DNA of 64,000 nt from Nocardia spumae. GTDB lineage: Bacteria > Actinomycetota > Actinomycetes > Mycobacteriales > Mycobacteriaceae. The DNA lies in assembly GCF_020733635.1 (NCBI RefSeq), contig NZ_JAJFZL010000001.1, forward strand, positions 2,232,001 through 2,296,000, given 5' to 3'. Under the pieces are notes generated by a model that worked only from the letters and a program-made list of their open reading frames with translations, had not been told where the DNA came from and did no database searches. Position numbers and translations under genes: made by a program. Below are positions 1 through 11,294 of the stretch, one piece after another. How positions within the stretch are numbered: the stretch's first letter is position 1; every line of letters begins with the position of its first letter.

Positions 1-161
1 GGATCCGCACGGTGCTGGCGGCTCGATCCGATTCGCGTGAGGTCGTCTCCGATCCGCGGTCTCCGTACTTCGGGGCGGTGCTGCAGGCGGACAGTCTGTT
101 GCCGGGGCCGGGAGCGCGGCTCGCCGAGACTCGGCTGGCGGAGTGGCTGGCCGCACAGTGA
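1..161 (+). CDS. C-terminal fragment of an unidentified protein
   Basis: An open frame enters from the left edge and stops with TGA at 159-161, giving the last ~52 residues (ending LAEWLAAQ). Codon usage is strongly G/C at third positions, as expected for a real gene. In mycobacteria the gene upstream of iscS is a predicted acyltransferase, but the fragment holds no diagnostic motif, so identity is open. About 147 noncoding bases separate it from the cysteine desulfurase. Confidence 0.5.
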   Translation, partial: IRTVLAARSDSREVVSDPRSPYFGAVLQADSLLPGPGARLAETRLAEWLAAQ

Positions 162-308
162 CGCGCGGACGTGGCCGAATGCGATCCGGGGAATACCGGG
201 CGGCGAGCGCTCGGTTGTGGGGATGGTGTGCGGAATCGTGGAGAATTCGCCGCCGGCCGGGAGACCCCGAAGATGCGCAGGTCAAGGATGGGATAGGCTT
301 TATCGGTC

Positions 309-1538
309 ATGATGTCGGCTTTCCCGGGTCCGGTCGCAGCGGCGCCCAAGACGGTCTACCTCGATCACGCGGCCACGACACCCATGTTCCCGGCCGCCGT
401 CGAGGCGATGACGGCTGCCCTGGGCAGCGCCGGTAACGCCTCGTCCCTGCACGGTTCCGGTCGCGCGGCGCGGCGCATGCTCGAGGAGGCGCGTGAATCC
501 ATCGCCGCCGATCTGGGGGCGCGGCCCTCGGAAGTGATCTTCACCTCCGGCGGCACCGAAAGCGACAATCTCGCGATCAAGGGCATCTACTGGGCTCGCC
601 GCGACGCCGATCCCCGGCGCACCCGCATTCTGGTGAGCTCCGTCGAGCACCATGCGGTGCTCGACGCGGTGGAGTGGCTGCAGCAGCACGAGGGCGCGCA
701 GATCACGCTGCTCGAGGTCGATGACGACGGCACGGTCTCGCCGCGGGCGCTGCGCGAGGCGCTTGCCGCCCATGCGGCCGAGACCGCGCTGGTGAGTGTG
801 ATGTGGGCCAACAACGAGGTCGGCACCATCGAGCCGATCGTCGAATTGGCAGCCATCGCACAGGAATTCGACGTGCCGATGCACAGTGACGCGGTACAGG
901 CCGCGGCGCAACTCCCCATCGATTTCGCCGCGAGCGGGCTGGCCGCCGCCAGTGTCGCCGGGCACAAGGTCGGTGGTCCGCACGGTTCCGGTGTGCTGCT
1001 GCTGGGACGGCAGATCGGATGCGTACCGCTGCTGCACGGCGGTGGGCACGAACGGGATCTGCGCTCGGGCACCTCCGATGTACCGGGGGCGGCCGGTCTG
1101 GCCGCCGCGCTGCGGGAAACTGTCCGGGGGATGGATGAGCGTACGGCGCAGTTGCTGGCGCTTCGGGACCGGTTGATCACCGGGGTGTACGAGGCCGTGC
1201 CGGGAGCCGTGCTCAACGGCGCCTCCGCCGAGCGGCGGCTGCCGGGCAACGCCCACTTCACCTTTCCCGGCTGCGAGGGCGATTCCCTGCTGATGCTGCT
1301 CGATGCGGCCGGCATCGAATGTTCGACCGGCTCGGCCTGCAATGCCGGAGTGGCGGCGCCGAGTCACGTACTGCTCGCCATGGGTGTCGAACCCCGGCAG
1401 GCGCGCGGGTCGCTGCGGTTCTCATTGGGCCACACCTCGACCCACGCCGAGATCGACAGATTGCTGGAAGTTCTGCCGCCGGTGGTGGAACGGGCCGAAG
1501 CGGCCGGACTGGCCGGTGCGAAAGGAGGTACACGATGA
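309..1538 (+). CDS. iscS: Cysteine desulfurase (IscS/NifS family)
   Basis: A PLP enzyme that removes sulfur from L-cysteine as a persulfide and passes it to partners, here most likely the thiouridylase encoded next. The 409 residues match the family length. Visible are the N-terminal YLDHAATTP, the PLP-lysine motif [12 protein letters not shown] near residue 218, and the active-site loop STGSACNAG with the likely catalytic Cys344. Cys338 lies just before it. Start is ATG 309, or the adjacent ATG 312. Its TGA overlaps the ATG of mnmA (ATGA), so the two are translationally coupled. Confidence 0.93.
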   Translation: MMSAFPGPVAAAPKTVYLDHAATTPMFPAAVEAMTAALGSAGNASSLHGSGRAARRMLEEARESIAADLGARPSEVIFTSGGTESDNLAIKGIYWARRDADPRRTRILVSSVEHHAVLDAVEWLQQHEGAQITLLEVDDDGTVSPRALREALAAHAAETALVSVMWANNEVGTIEPIVELAAIAQEFDVPMHSDAVQAAAQLPIDFAASGLAAASVAGHKVGGPHGSGVLLLGRQIGCVPLLHGGGHERDLRSGTSDVPGAAGLAAALRETVRGMDERTAQLLALRDRLITGVYEAVPGAVLNGASAERRLPGNAHFTFPGCEGDSLLMLLDAAGIECSTGSACNAGVAAPSHVLLAMGVEPRQARGSLRFSLGHTSTHAEIDRLLEVLPPVVERAEAAGLAGAKGGTR

Positions 1539-2656
1539 GAGTGCTGGCAGCGATGAGCGGCGGCGTGGATTCCGCCGTGGCCGCCGCACGGGCGGTCGAC
1601 GCGGGCCACGAGGTCGTCGGTGTCCATCTGGCCTTGTCGGCCACCCCCGGAACCCTGCGCACCGGATCGCGCGGCTGCTGCTCCAAGGAGGACGCCGGCG
1701 ATGCCCGCCGCGCCGCCGATGTGCTCGGAATCCCCTTCTACGTCTGGGATTTCGCGGATCGCTTCAAAGAGGACGTGATCGACGACTTCGTCGCCGCGTA
1801 CGCGGCGGGCGAGACCCCCAATCCCTGCCTGCGCTGCAACGAGAAGATCAAGTTCTCCGCGCTGGCCGACCGCGCGGTGGCACTGGGCTTCGACGCCGTG
1901 GTCACCGGCCACTACGCGCAGCTGTCGGACGGTGTGCTGCGGCGGGCGGTCGATGCCGACAAGGATCAGTCCTACGTGCTGGCCGTCCTGACCGCCGACC
2001 AGTTGTCGCGGGCGATGTTCCCGGTCGGTGACACTCCCAAGCCGCGCATTCGCGAGGAAGCGGCCGAGCGTGGGCTGGCCGTGGCGAACAAACCGGATTC
2101 CCACGACATCTGCTTCATTCCCTCCGGGGACACTCGCGCCTTCCTCGGCGCCTCGATCGGCGTGCGGCCCGGTGCGATCGTCGACACCGACGGCCACAAA
2201 CTGGCCGAACACGAAGGCGTGCACGGATTCACGATCGGTCAGCGCAAGGGACTGGGCCTGCCCGGACCGGCGGCGGACGGCCGTCCTCGCTACGTCACCG
2301 GCATCGACCCCGAATCCGGCACCGTGCATGTGGGTCCCGCCGAAGAGCTGGACGTGTGGACGGTACGGGCGGATCGGGCGGTCTGGACCTCCGGTGAGGT
2401 CCCCGAGGCGCCGTTCGACTGCATCGTTCAGGTGCGTGCTCACGGCGGCATCGCCCCCGCGATCGTCGAGGCCACCGAGGACGGTCTCATCGCTCGCCTG
2501 CGCGAGCCGCTCACCGGTGTCGCCCGCGGTCAGGCCGTGGTCGCCTACCATCGGGATCCGTTGGGGGACCGGGTGATCGGCAGCGGCACCATCAGCGGCA
2601 CCGGGCGCGAGCGTGAGATCGAAACCGCCGGGCTGATCGCGGATTCCGCCCGGTGA
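1535..2656 (+). CDS. mnmA: tRNA-specific 2-thiouridylase MnmA
   Basis: Makes 2-thiouridine at wobble position 34 of tRNA, using ATP and sulfur relayed from IscS. The 373-residue protein has the PP-loop SGGVDS at residues 8-13, the catalytic Cys98 in TPNPCLRC and the partner Cys193 in [10 protein letters not shown]. An in-frame extension upstream lies inside iscS. ATG 1535 is chosen because AAAGGAGG sits just before it and it overlaps the iscS stop. The pair forms a dedicated sulfur-transfer operon. Confidence 0.95.
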   Translation: MRVLAAMSGGVDSAVAAARAVDAGHEVVGVHLALSATPGTLRTGSRGCCSKEDAGDARRAADVLGIPFYVWDFADRFKEDVIDDFVAAYAAGETPNPCLRCNEKIKFSALADRAVALGFDAVVTGHYAQLSDGVLRRAVDADKDQSYVLAVLTADQLSRAMFPVGDTPKPRIREEAAERGLAVANKPDSHDICFIPSGDTRAFLGASIGVRPGAIVDTDGHKLAEHEGVHGFTIGQRKGLGLPGPAADGRPRYVTGIDPESGTVHVGPAEELDVWTVRADRAVWTSGEVPEAPFDCIVQVRAHGGIAPAIVEATEDGLIARLREPLTGVARGQAVVAYHRDPLGDRVIGSGTISGTGREREIETAGLIADSAR

Positions 2657-2690
2657 TCCGTTCGCGCCGATCGGTAGTGGGACAGTCGAT

Positions 2691-3734
2691 ATGAGCGATG
2701 ACGACGGCGGCTCGCGCCTGCGCGGCGGCATCGCCACCGGGGTCGGCTCATGGCCGGGTACCGATCCGCGCGAGGCCGCGGCCACCCTCGTCGGTGAGCT
2801 GCCCGATCTCGCGCATCTGCCCGAATCGCCCGCGCGCGGTGCCGGTTCCGATATGGTCGGGCGCGCCTCGGCGCTCCTGGTCGATATCCGGCTCGACACC
2901 ACCACCCGCGGCTACCGCCTCGCCACTCGGCCCGGCGCGATCGCGCGCCGTGCTCACGATCTGCTGCGCACCGACCTCGACGCCCTCGAGGAGGCATGGG
3001 AGCTCGCGGGTGCGACCGGAACCGGTCGGGTGGTGAAAGTGCAGGCGGTCGGGCCGTTGACCCTGGCCGCGCAGGTGGAACTGGCCAACGGTCACCGCGC
3101 GCTGACCGATCCCGGTGCGGTGCGCGACCTTTCGGAATCGCTGGCGGAGGGACTGGCCACGCATGCGGCCGAGGTGAGCAAGCGGCTCGGCGCCGCAGTC
3201 GTGGTGCAACTGGACGAACCGTCCGCGCCGGCGGTCCTGGAGGGCAGCCTGCGCGGCGCCAGTGTGCTGAATACGGTGCGCGCACTTCCCGAACCCGAGG
3301 CCCTGCACATCCTCGACACGGTCGTCACCGCGCAATCCGGCCCGGTCCTGGTGCACAGCTGCGCCACCGAGCCGCCACTGCGGTTCCTGCGGGGAAGCGC
3401 CGCCGCCGCAATAGGTTTCGATCTGGCCGCCATCGCCACCGGTGATCTCGACGCGGTCGGCGAACTCCTCGATTCCGGGAAACTCCTGGCGCTGGGGCTG
3501 GTCCCCACCGCCGCGCCACCGGTCCCGCCGACCTGGCGGCGGCTCGCCGAGCCCGGCGTCCGGTTGATCGATCGCCTCGGCTTCGGTCGCCGCACCCTCA
3601 CCGACCGCGTCCTGGTCACTCCCGCGTGCGGCCTGGCGTCGGCACCACTGAGCTGGGCCCGCCGCGCCCTGGAGCTGTCCTCCGATATCGCCCGCGCCTA
3701 CGCCGACGACCCCGAATCCCTGACCTTCGACTGA
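2691..3734 (+). CDS. MetE/UROD-fold methionine-synthase-like protein
   Basis: 347 residues, about half a full cobalamin-independent methionine synthase and equivalent to its C-terminal catalytic barrel. It carries the zinc-ligand pattern HSC (His222, Cys224) and a distal Cys313 in ACGL, plus QLDEPS near residue 173. Such stand-alone MetE barrels sit next to ligA in mycobacteria. The methyl donor is unknown, and without the N-terminal half a normal MetE reaction is not assured. It lies 34 bases after mnmA on the same strand. Start ATG 2691 follows a weak GGGACAG. Confidence 0.8.
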   Translation: MSDDDGGSRLRGGIATGVGSWPGTDPREAAATLVGELPDLAHLPESPARGAGSDMVGRASALLVDIRLDTTTRGYRLATRPGAIARRAHDLLRTDLDALEEAWELAGATGTGRVVKVQAVGPLTLAAQVELANGHRALTDPGAVRDLSESLAEGLATHAAEVSKRLGAAVVVQLDEPSAPAVLEGSLRGASVLNTVRALPEPEALHILDTVVTAQSGPVLVHSCATEPPLRFLRGSAAAAIGFDLAAIATGDLDAVGELLDSGKLLALGLVPTAAPPVPPTWRRLAEPGVRLIDRLGFGRRTLTDRVLVTPACGLASAPLSWARRALELSSDIARAYADDPESLTFD

Positions 3735-3758
3735 GGCGGGCCCGTCGGTTCGGCAGCT

Positions 3759-4106
3759 CTATCCGGGCCCGGCGTCCGGCCGGCCGATCTGCCAGCGCTC
3801 GGGCTTGCCCGGCGGGTATCGGACCGGGAGGTCCTCACCGGGGAAGGGCCACTGGTTCACATCCCAGGCGAAGCGGCCGTAGACGGTTTCGGCGGGGACC
3901 GTCGGGCCGGAGATCGTGCCGGTGATCGTCACGAACTGCTCGCCCTGACCGGCCGGGCGCGGGCTCACACCGGTGATCCGCAGCGTCCCGGCTTCCTGCG
4001 GTGCGCGCTGGAAACCACCGGGCCGGCCACCGCCGCGGCGGACGTTCATCAGCAGCGCGACCAGGGCGCCGGCGATCAATACGATGAACACGATCTGCAG
4101 GAGCAT
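3759..4106 (-). CDS. Small single-pass membrane protein
   Basis: 115 residues. Residues 3-20 form one hydrophobic segment at the very N-terminus, followed by a basic Gly/Arg/Pro linker and a ~70-residue domain with beta-like segments (LRITGVSPRP, FVTITGTISGP) that would face one side of the membrane. No family is recognised. It converges on the MetE-like gene, whose stop is 24 bases away. The ATP-binding gene upstream on the same strand ends 38 bases before its start, so the two may be co-transcribed. Confidence 0.6.
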   Translation of the reverse strand: MLLQIVFIVLIAGALVALLMNVRRGGGRPGGFQRAPQEAGTLRITGVSPRPAGQGEQFVTITGTISGPTVPAETVYGRFAWDVNQWPFPGEDLPVRYPPGKPERWQIGRPDAGPG

Positions 4107-4144
4107 GCCTCCATGCTAGGCGGACAAACGGGACAGCCTTGACA

Positions 4145-5401
4145 TCAGTCGGTGGTGAGCTCGCTGGTGCCGGTCGAGGTCCGGCGCAGCTGCCAGACCG
4201 TGGTGCGGCGCGATTGCGATCGGCCGTTGGCCCGGTCGATCAGGGTCCGATTGCGGGTCGTGAAGATCAGCTGGCCGCCGCGGGAGTTGGTTTCCGGATT
4301 CTGGAACAGCTGGATCAGGCGGTCGGCGGTATCGCCGGTGAGGTGGGTGTCGATATCGTCGACCGCCAGCACCCGGCCGGTATCGAGGGCATCGAGAACG
4401 GTCGGCAGCAGTCGCAGCAGGGCCAGCGTGGCGGTGGACTCGTCGGCGATATCGAAGGTGGCGTCGATACCCGCGTGGACCAGGCCGAGCCCGACGCCGC
4501 GCCGGGCGACCATGCGGGAGTAGAGGGTGTCGCGGGCGGCGCGCAGATTGCTCAGTTCCCGCTCGAGTGCGGTGGGTTCCATCCCGAGCTTCTCGCGCAC
4601 CTGCAACGCGTGCGCGGTCGACGCCGCGCAGGCGTCGACTTCGCGTGCCAGCCCGGCGATCTCACCGTCCAGATCGCGCAGATAGTCGGCGTACATGGGA
4701 TCGTTGTCGGCCAGGAGCAGATCCTCGATCCCCAGTTCGGCCGATCGCAGCAGCAGGAGCAGCCGGGCGGCGTTGTCGGCGGAGCGGGAGATGTGCCCGC
4801 CCAGGCGTTCGGCGATGGCCTGTGGATCGGTGGGACCCCGCTGCACATCCAGTTGCGCGGAGAACCAGCGGTAGGCGGGGACCAGGGCCTCGGCGTACAT
4901 CTGCCCGGTCAGGCTGAGCAGCAACGCGTTCGGGCGCATCAGCGGGACCAGCGGGGTGATGCCGTAGCGCGCCGGTTCGAACATCGGGCCGATCCGGACC
5001 TGCTCACCCTCGCGTTCGAACACGATGCGTTTGCGGTTGTGCGGATGGCTGTGCAACCACTCGGCGGTCACATCGGCGTTGTCGAGCCGGAAACCGTAGG
5101 TGTACGGGGTGCCCTCGGCGACGAAGGTCGCGGCGAATTCCGAAGGGCGATCGGCGAATCCGAGGTGCGGGGTGCGCACGGGGCCGGCGTACGGATCCCA
5201 GCCGGTCACCGAGTGCAGCACCGCGTCGCGCATATGGGCGAGCGCGTCGATCAGGCCGGATTTCCCGCTGGCGGCGGCGCCGTGGACGGCGGTCACCGGC
5301 GCCGGCAGCGCTCCGGCCCGGCTTCCGACCAGTCGGAGCTCCTGCGATTCGGCGAGGGATCGGTGATTGGTCACCTGAAAACTACGCAGCACCCGAGTCA
5401 T
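4145..5401 (-). CDS. AAA-type ATPase of the SMC/OLD-like ATP-binding class
   Basis: Cytoplasmic ATPase of about 418 residues from ATG 5401 (MTRVLRSFQV). A start ten codons upstream is possible. The N-terminal strand ending NHRSLAESQELRL is typical of stand-alone ABC/AAA ATPases. Walker A is GAAASGKS near residue 48. Walker B is VLAVDDIDTHL near residue 363, with a following switch segment LIFTTRNRTLIDR. The middle is helical. Related proteins include AAA_15/OLD-type ATPases of defence systems, but no nuclease partner is adjacent. The substrate is unknown. Confidence 0.75.
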   Translation of the reverse strand: MTRVLRSFQVTNHRSLAESQELRLVGSRAGALPAPVTAVHGAAASGKSGLIDALAHMRDAVLHSVTGWDPYAGPVRTPHLGFADRPSEFAATFVAEGTPYTYGFRLDNADVTAEWLHSHPHNRKRIVFEREGEQVRIGPMFEPARYGITPLVPLMRPNALLLSLTGQMYAEALVPAYRWFSAQLDVQRGPTDPQAIAERLGGHISRSADNAARLLLLLRSAELGIEDLLLADNDPMYADYLRDLDGEIAGLAREVDACAASTAHALQVREKLGMEPTALERELSNLRAARDTLYSRMVARRGVGLGLVHAGIDATFDIADESTATLALLRLLPTVLDALDTGRVLAVDDIDTHLTGDTADRLIQLFQNPETNSRGGQLIFTTRNRTLIDRANGRSQSRRTTVWQLRRTSTGTSELTTD

Positions 5402-5729
5402 CCTGCCGTCCGGCGGCCCGGTCCGCGACACCAGGTCTCGCCGGACGACACGCGACCCTGATCCGGACCACCCCGGAGAAACTGTGGCAGACGCTGACCG
5501 GCCCGGCCTTCACAATTGGTATCGGGGCGCGAGTTTCGACACCGGCCGGGGGACCGGTTCGGACATGGTGTGGCAGCGGGGTGATCGGAGCGGTAACGAT
5601 CCCGCGACCCGACGGCACTGCTCGAGACGGGCGAGACGGTGCCCGAAGCAGTGGCCGGCGGAGCCGACCGGCCGGGTGCCGCATCGTGTCGATGTGGCGC
5701 ACCTGCCCGCGACGTCCGTAAGGTCGCCG
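5402..5729. other. Divergent intergenic region
   Basis: About 330 bases between two divergent genes. An open frame extending the right-hand gene upstream to 5484 has an Arg/Pro-rich, low-complexity translation and is not believed. I see no clear hairpin or operator. Promoters for both neighbours should lie here. Confidence 0.5.
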
Positions 5730-6455
5730 ATGTCCACCGAAATCGAGAAGGGACCGGTCGCGATGTTCGAACGGGTAGTGCAGAAGTCGGTGGAGACGAT
5801 GGTGCGTGCGGGAACCGGTGTGCAGGCGCCGCTGGCCGCGAAGTATGTGGCCCGGTTGCGCGACCGGCATCCCGAACGCACACCGGTCGATATCGAGCGC
5901 GGACTGCAGTGGCGCTATCTGGCGGCGGTGACGGCCAGCGGAACGCTGGCCGGGCTCTCGGCCGCGGTGCCCGGCGTCGGCACGCTGGTCGGATTGGCCG
6001 CCAGTGGTGTGGAATCGGTGTTCTTCATGGAGGTTTCGGCGCTGTACGCGGTGTCGGTCGGAGAGCTGCACGGTATGTCCGAGATGTCGCCGCAACAGCG
6101 GCGGGCGCTGGTGGTCGCGGTGGTACTCGGCGAGGGCGGGGCCCAGTTGCTGGGCAAGAGCGCGAGCCAGTCGGCCAAGGACTGGGCCTCGGCGGTGGCG
6201 GACAAACTGCCCGTGGTTCGCTCGATCGACAATCCGATGGCACGACGGTTCGTCGTCGGGTTCATCGCCAAACGCGGCGCACTGCTGTTCGGGCGGGCGC
6301 TGCCCGCGGGGATCGGCGCGATCATCGGCGGCACCGGCAACTACGCCCTCGGCCGGGCCGTGCTCGCCAACGCGGACCGCGCCTTCGGCGCCGCGCCCGC
6401 CGACTGGCGCGGTGAACCGGCCGATGTCACGAGCCGGCCCGCGCCCCGCCGATAG
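5730..6455 (+). CDS. Conserved hydrophobic-core protein of unknown function
   Basis: 241 residues from ATG 5730 (MSTEIEKG); ATG 5763 (MFERVVQK) is an equally good start. A glycine/alanine-rich hydrophobic stretch near residues 70-115 (GTLAGLSAAVPGVGTLVG) and another near 180-215 (GALLFGRALPAGIGAIIGG) suggest membrane association or a helical bundle similar to EcsC-like proteins. That resemblance is a guess. No catalytic motif is visible. It stands alone between a divergent ATPase gene and the MspA-type porin. Confidence 0.6.
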   Translation: MSTEIEKGPVAMFERVVQKSVETMVRAGTGVQAPLAAKYVARLRDRHPERTPVDIERGLQWRYLAAVTASGTLAGLSAAVPGVGTLVGLAASGVESVFFMEVSALYAVSVGELHGMSEMSPQQRRALVVAVVLGEGGAQLLGKSASQSAKDWASAVADKLPVVRSIDNPMARRFVVGFIAKRGALLFGRALPAGIGAIIGGTGNYALGRAVLANADRAFGAAPADWRGEPADVTSRPAPRR

Positions 6456-6500
6456 CCCCAAAATTGCTGAAAGCCGAGAAAGTCGGGCTACGATCCCTTC

Positions 6501-7112
6501 ATGCCATCCAGCCTCGCCAGATGTGTTCTGTCGTGCGCATTATCAGCAGCGGCCCTCGCGATACCGGTGATATCCGCGCAGTCGGCGGTCGCCGAGGTCG
6601 TTCCGATGCCTCCGCACGAAAAGACCTTCACCTCTCCGGGTGGTCCGACGTTCGTGGTCGGCAGCCAGGACGAGCTGATCGACAAGGTGCCGCCCCTGAA
6701 TGCTTCCGGTGGCGTCCGTGAAGTCTTCGTATCGGGTAGCTCCTATACCCGTTCCGATGCGCCGAGCGGCGGCACCCTCATGGTCGGCTATCACGTCGGT
6801 TGCGCCGTTGAACTGCAGGGAGGAGGTGCGGGGCTGGGGCCGACCGCCTATCTGAACCCGGGCATGCTGTCCCAGGAGGACCTCGGCCCGACGGTGTCGG
6901 TCAATGTCGCGCCGGGCAGTGTGAGCGATGTGCCGCTGCTCCGGAAGGAGGCCGTGTCGGGCGTCCCGGCGCGGATCGTGATGCGCGATATCCATCTGGT
7001 GGTCAACGGCTGCATCGGTCCGGCGGTGGTCCGCCAATACACGCTGATGCAATTGCACACCGACAGTCTCGACGATGTCGGAGTCGTGTACGGCGATCCG
7101 CTGTGGATTTGA
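6501..7112 (+). CDS. MspA-family outer-membrane (mycomembrane) porin
   Basis: 203 residues with a signal peptide over about residues 1-31 (SCALSAAALAIPVISAQSAVA). The body matches the MspA pattern: a central GGTLMVGYHVGCAVELQGG, corresponding to the GTLELGYQIG strand of MspA, and a C-terminus ending VYGDPLWI, corresponding to YGEPW. In mycobacteria the protein forms octameric channels for small hydrophilic solutes across the mycolate outer membrane. Two cysteines (in VGCAV and NGCIG), absent from classical MspA, could form a disulfide. It has its own terminator directly downstream. Confidence 0.82.
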   Translation: MPSSLARCVLSCALSAAALAIPVISAQSAVAEVVPMPPHEKTFTSPGGPTFVVGSQDELIDKVPPLNASGGVREVFVSGSSYTRSDAPSGGTLMVGYHVGCAVELQGGGAGLGPTAYLNPGMLSQEDLGPTVSVNVAPGSVSDVPLLRKEAVSGVPARIVMRDIHLVVNGCIGPAVVRQYTLMQLHTDSLDDVGVVYGDPLWI

Positions 7113-9377
<2,265 letters not shown>

Positions 9378-9387
9378 GTCACGGGAG

Positions 9388-9891
9388 ATGACGCAGTGGG
9401 ATACCCGGGTGCACATCCGCCCGGCCGTACCGGACGATTTCGCCGCGATCGCGCGATTGACCGTCGACACCTACGTCGGTGAGGGCCATGTGCACTCCGA
9501 GAGTCCGTACGTCGCGGAACTCGCCGATACCGAATCGCGGGCCGCTGTCGCCGAAGTGCTTGTCGCGGTACGCGATTCGGATTTGCTGGGATCGCTGACC
9601 ATCGCCCGCCCCGGCACGCCGTATGCCGATATCGCCCGTGCCGGTGAGCTGGAGTTCCGAATGCTGGCGGTCTCCGAGCGGGCCCGCGGGGTGGGGGTCG
9701 GCACGGCATTGGTCCGCACCGTCATCGACACCGCGCGGCACGAGGGCTTCGCGGCGGTGGTGCTCACGACGATGCCGAGGATGGCCGCCGCCCGCCGCAT
9801 CTACCAGCGACTGGGATTCCGGCACACTCCCGACCGTGATTGGTCGACCGAGACCGGCATTCGGCTCACCGTGATGCGCCGTTCCGCCTGA
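9388..9891 (+). CDS. GNAT-family N-acetyltransferase
   Basis: 167 residues with a full GNAT fold: N-terminal IRPAVPDDFAAIARL, strand 4 with ELEFRMLAVSERARGVGVGTALV supplying the acetyl-CoA-binding R/Q-x-x-G-x-G/A loop (RGVGVG), and C-terminal RIYQRLGFRHTPDRDW. Substrate cannot be told. It starts 10 bases after ligA stops, with GGGAG beside ATG 9388, so it is probably co-transcribed with ligA. An open frame extends upstream inside ligA but is not used. Confidence 0.85.
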   Translation: MTQWDTRVHIRPAVPDDFAAIARLTVDTYVGEGHVHSESPYVAELADTESRAAVAEVLVAVRDSDLLGSLTIARPGTPYADIARAGELEFRMLAVSERARGVGVGTALVRTVIDTARHEGFAAVVLTTMPRMAAARRIYQRLGFRHTPDRDWSTETGIRLTVMRRSA

Positions 9892-9931
9892 GCCCGGCAC
9901 TGCTCGCGGCCTGCGGCGCGGAGCTGCTGTA

Positions 9932-9952
9932 CCGCCCGGATGTTATGGGCGG
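9932..9952. terminator. Weak hairpin between convergent genes
   Basis: CCGCCC and GGGCGG flank a 9-base loop in the 70-base gap between the convergent acetyltransferase and ACT-protein genes. There is no T-run, so it is only a possible factor-assisted or bidirectional terminator. Confidence 0.3.
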
Positions 9953-9961
9953 CAACCGGAT

Positions 9962-10612
9962 TCAGGACAGGACGGTGGCGACGATTCCGGCCAGGTAGCC
10001 CAGCCGGGCGATCTCGGAAGGGCGGAACTCGGGCCCGCCGGGGCGGCCGAGCAGCAGCGCCTTACCGGTGTTCCCCAGTGGGGCCGCGGCCAGTTTGGTG
10101 TCCATATCGCGCCAGATCTGCGGCACCCAATCGGCCTCGGGATCGAGGGCGGTCGGTTTCTCCAATGGCATCCACGGCACGCTGCCGGCCTGGGTCTCCG
10201 GTGCGCTGGCACTGCCGACGAGGCGGTGACCGCCGTGCGGACCCATATCCATCACGGTGCTCCACCCGACCTGCAGGACCCGCGGCACACCGTCGACCAG
10301 TACCTGCAACCGGTCGTCGTGCGCGGTGGCGACCTGGTCGATCAGTTCCAGCTCGCGGTGGGTGTCCAGAATCCCGGAATATGGTCGCAGTGAATCCACC
10401 CGCACATCGGCGAGGGATTCGGCGGCGGTGATCAACGTGTCGGGCAATGCGCCCGACGGGACCTCCACCACCAGGTCATCGATCGCGTAGCCGGCTCCGC
10501 GTTCGACGACATCCAGCGAGAGGATGTCACCGCCGACGGAACCCAGCGCCACCGCGAGCGAACCGAGACTTCCTGGGCGATCCGGAAGTTGCACGCGAAG
10601 CAGAAATGACAC
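9962..10612 (-). CDS. ACT-domain amino-acid-binding protein
   Basis: 216 residues, the same size as the M. tuberculosis protein beside gatC (Rv3013, from memory). The N-terminus SFLLRVQLPDRPGSLGSLA is a canonical ACT fold, with the ligand-loop DRPGSLG near residues 9-15; the rest is a less conserved second domain. It probably senses an amino acid allosterically, but its partner is unknown. GTG 10612 is chosen because AGGAAAGGAAGG lies just upstream. The open frame continues 61 codons further without ACT similarity. Confidence 0.85.
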   Translation of the reverse strand: MSFLLRVQLPDRPGSLGSLAVALGSVGGDILSLDVVERGAGYAIDDLVVEVPSGALPDTLITAAESLADVRVDSLRPYSGILDTHRELELIDQVATAHDDRLQVLVDGVPRVLQVGWSTVMDMGPHGGHRLVGSASAPETQAGSVPWMPLEKPTALDPEADWVPQIWRDMDTKLAAAPLGNTGKALLLGRPGGPEFRPSEIARLGYLAGIVATVLS

Positions 10613-10997
10613 GTGCTTGCCTTCCTTTCCTGTGCGACCGAGACTTTCGGACGGATACCCGTGTCTCGCAATCCTTACACCCACTGCTTTCCGGGAACGA
10701 CCCGAACGGGGCGCAGTGAGGTATGCCACATACCCCATTGTCGGCCGAACAGTGGGTGGCGTGCCAGTGCCGCACAGGTGACGTTGTGGTGTCAACTTGT
10801 GTCCGGTTCCGACTCCGTGAACGGCTCCCGTGCGCCGGCGGACCGACCGACCGACTAGGCTTTTCCCTCTGAGCCTACTGGGGAGGCCCGCGCGGTCCGC
10901 ATCCGCTGCCGCCTCCGGGCCTCGCCCCCACTAGGCTGATCGATGCGCAGCGCCCTGCGCCACCGACACGCACCAACCTGCCGAAAGGGGTTTCGCG
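10613..10997. promoter_or_regulatory. Divergent promoter region of the ACT protein and gatCA
   Basis: 385 bases without a credible gene. It contains a perfect 6-bp inverted repeat GGTATG-CCA-CATACC at 10720-10734 and, further right, GTTGTGGTGTCAAC. Either could be an operator. The gatC end carries GAAAGGGG about 8 bases before its GTG. Confidence 0.4.
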
Positions 10998-11294
10998 GTG
11001 CCCGCCATCTCCCGCGACGAGGTCGCACACCTCGCCCGGCTGTCCCGGCTCTCGCTCACCGAGGAAGAGCTCGATGTGTATGCCGGTCAGCTGGATTCGA
11101 TCCTGAGTCACGTGCGGGTCATCACCGAGGTCGCCGCCGACGTACCAGCGACGGCGTCGCCGAACCCGACCACGAATGTCACCCGTCCCGATGTCGTGGC
11201 CGAGTGCCTGACTCCGGACCAGGCGCTGTCCGGTGCGCCCGCCGTCGACGAGCAGCGGTTCATGGTTCCGCAGATCCTGGGAGAAGGCGAATGA
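10998..11294 (+). CDS. gatC: Asp-tRNA(Asn)/Glu-tRNA(Gln) amidotransferase subunit C
   Basis: 98 residues. GatC is the small subunit that stabilises GatA-GatB in the complex converting misacylated Glu-tRNA(Gln) and Asp-tRNA(Asn) to the correct amides. [22 protein letters not shown] is the typical N-terminus and the C-terminus ends VPQILGEGE. Start GTG 10998 follows GAAAGGGG. Its stop overlaps the gatA ATG (ATGA). Confidence 0.93.
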   Translation: MPAISRDEVAHLARLSRLSLTEEELDVYAGQLDSILSHVRVITEVAADVPATASPNPTTNVTRPDVVAECLTPDQALSGAPAVDEQRFMVPQILGEGE

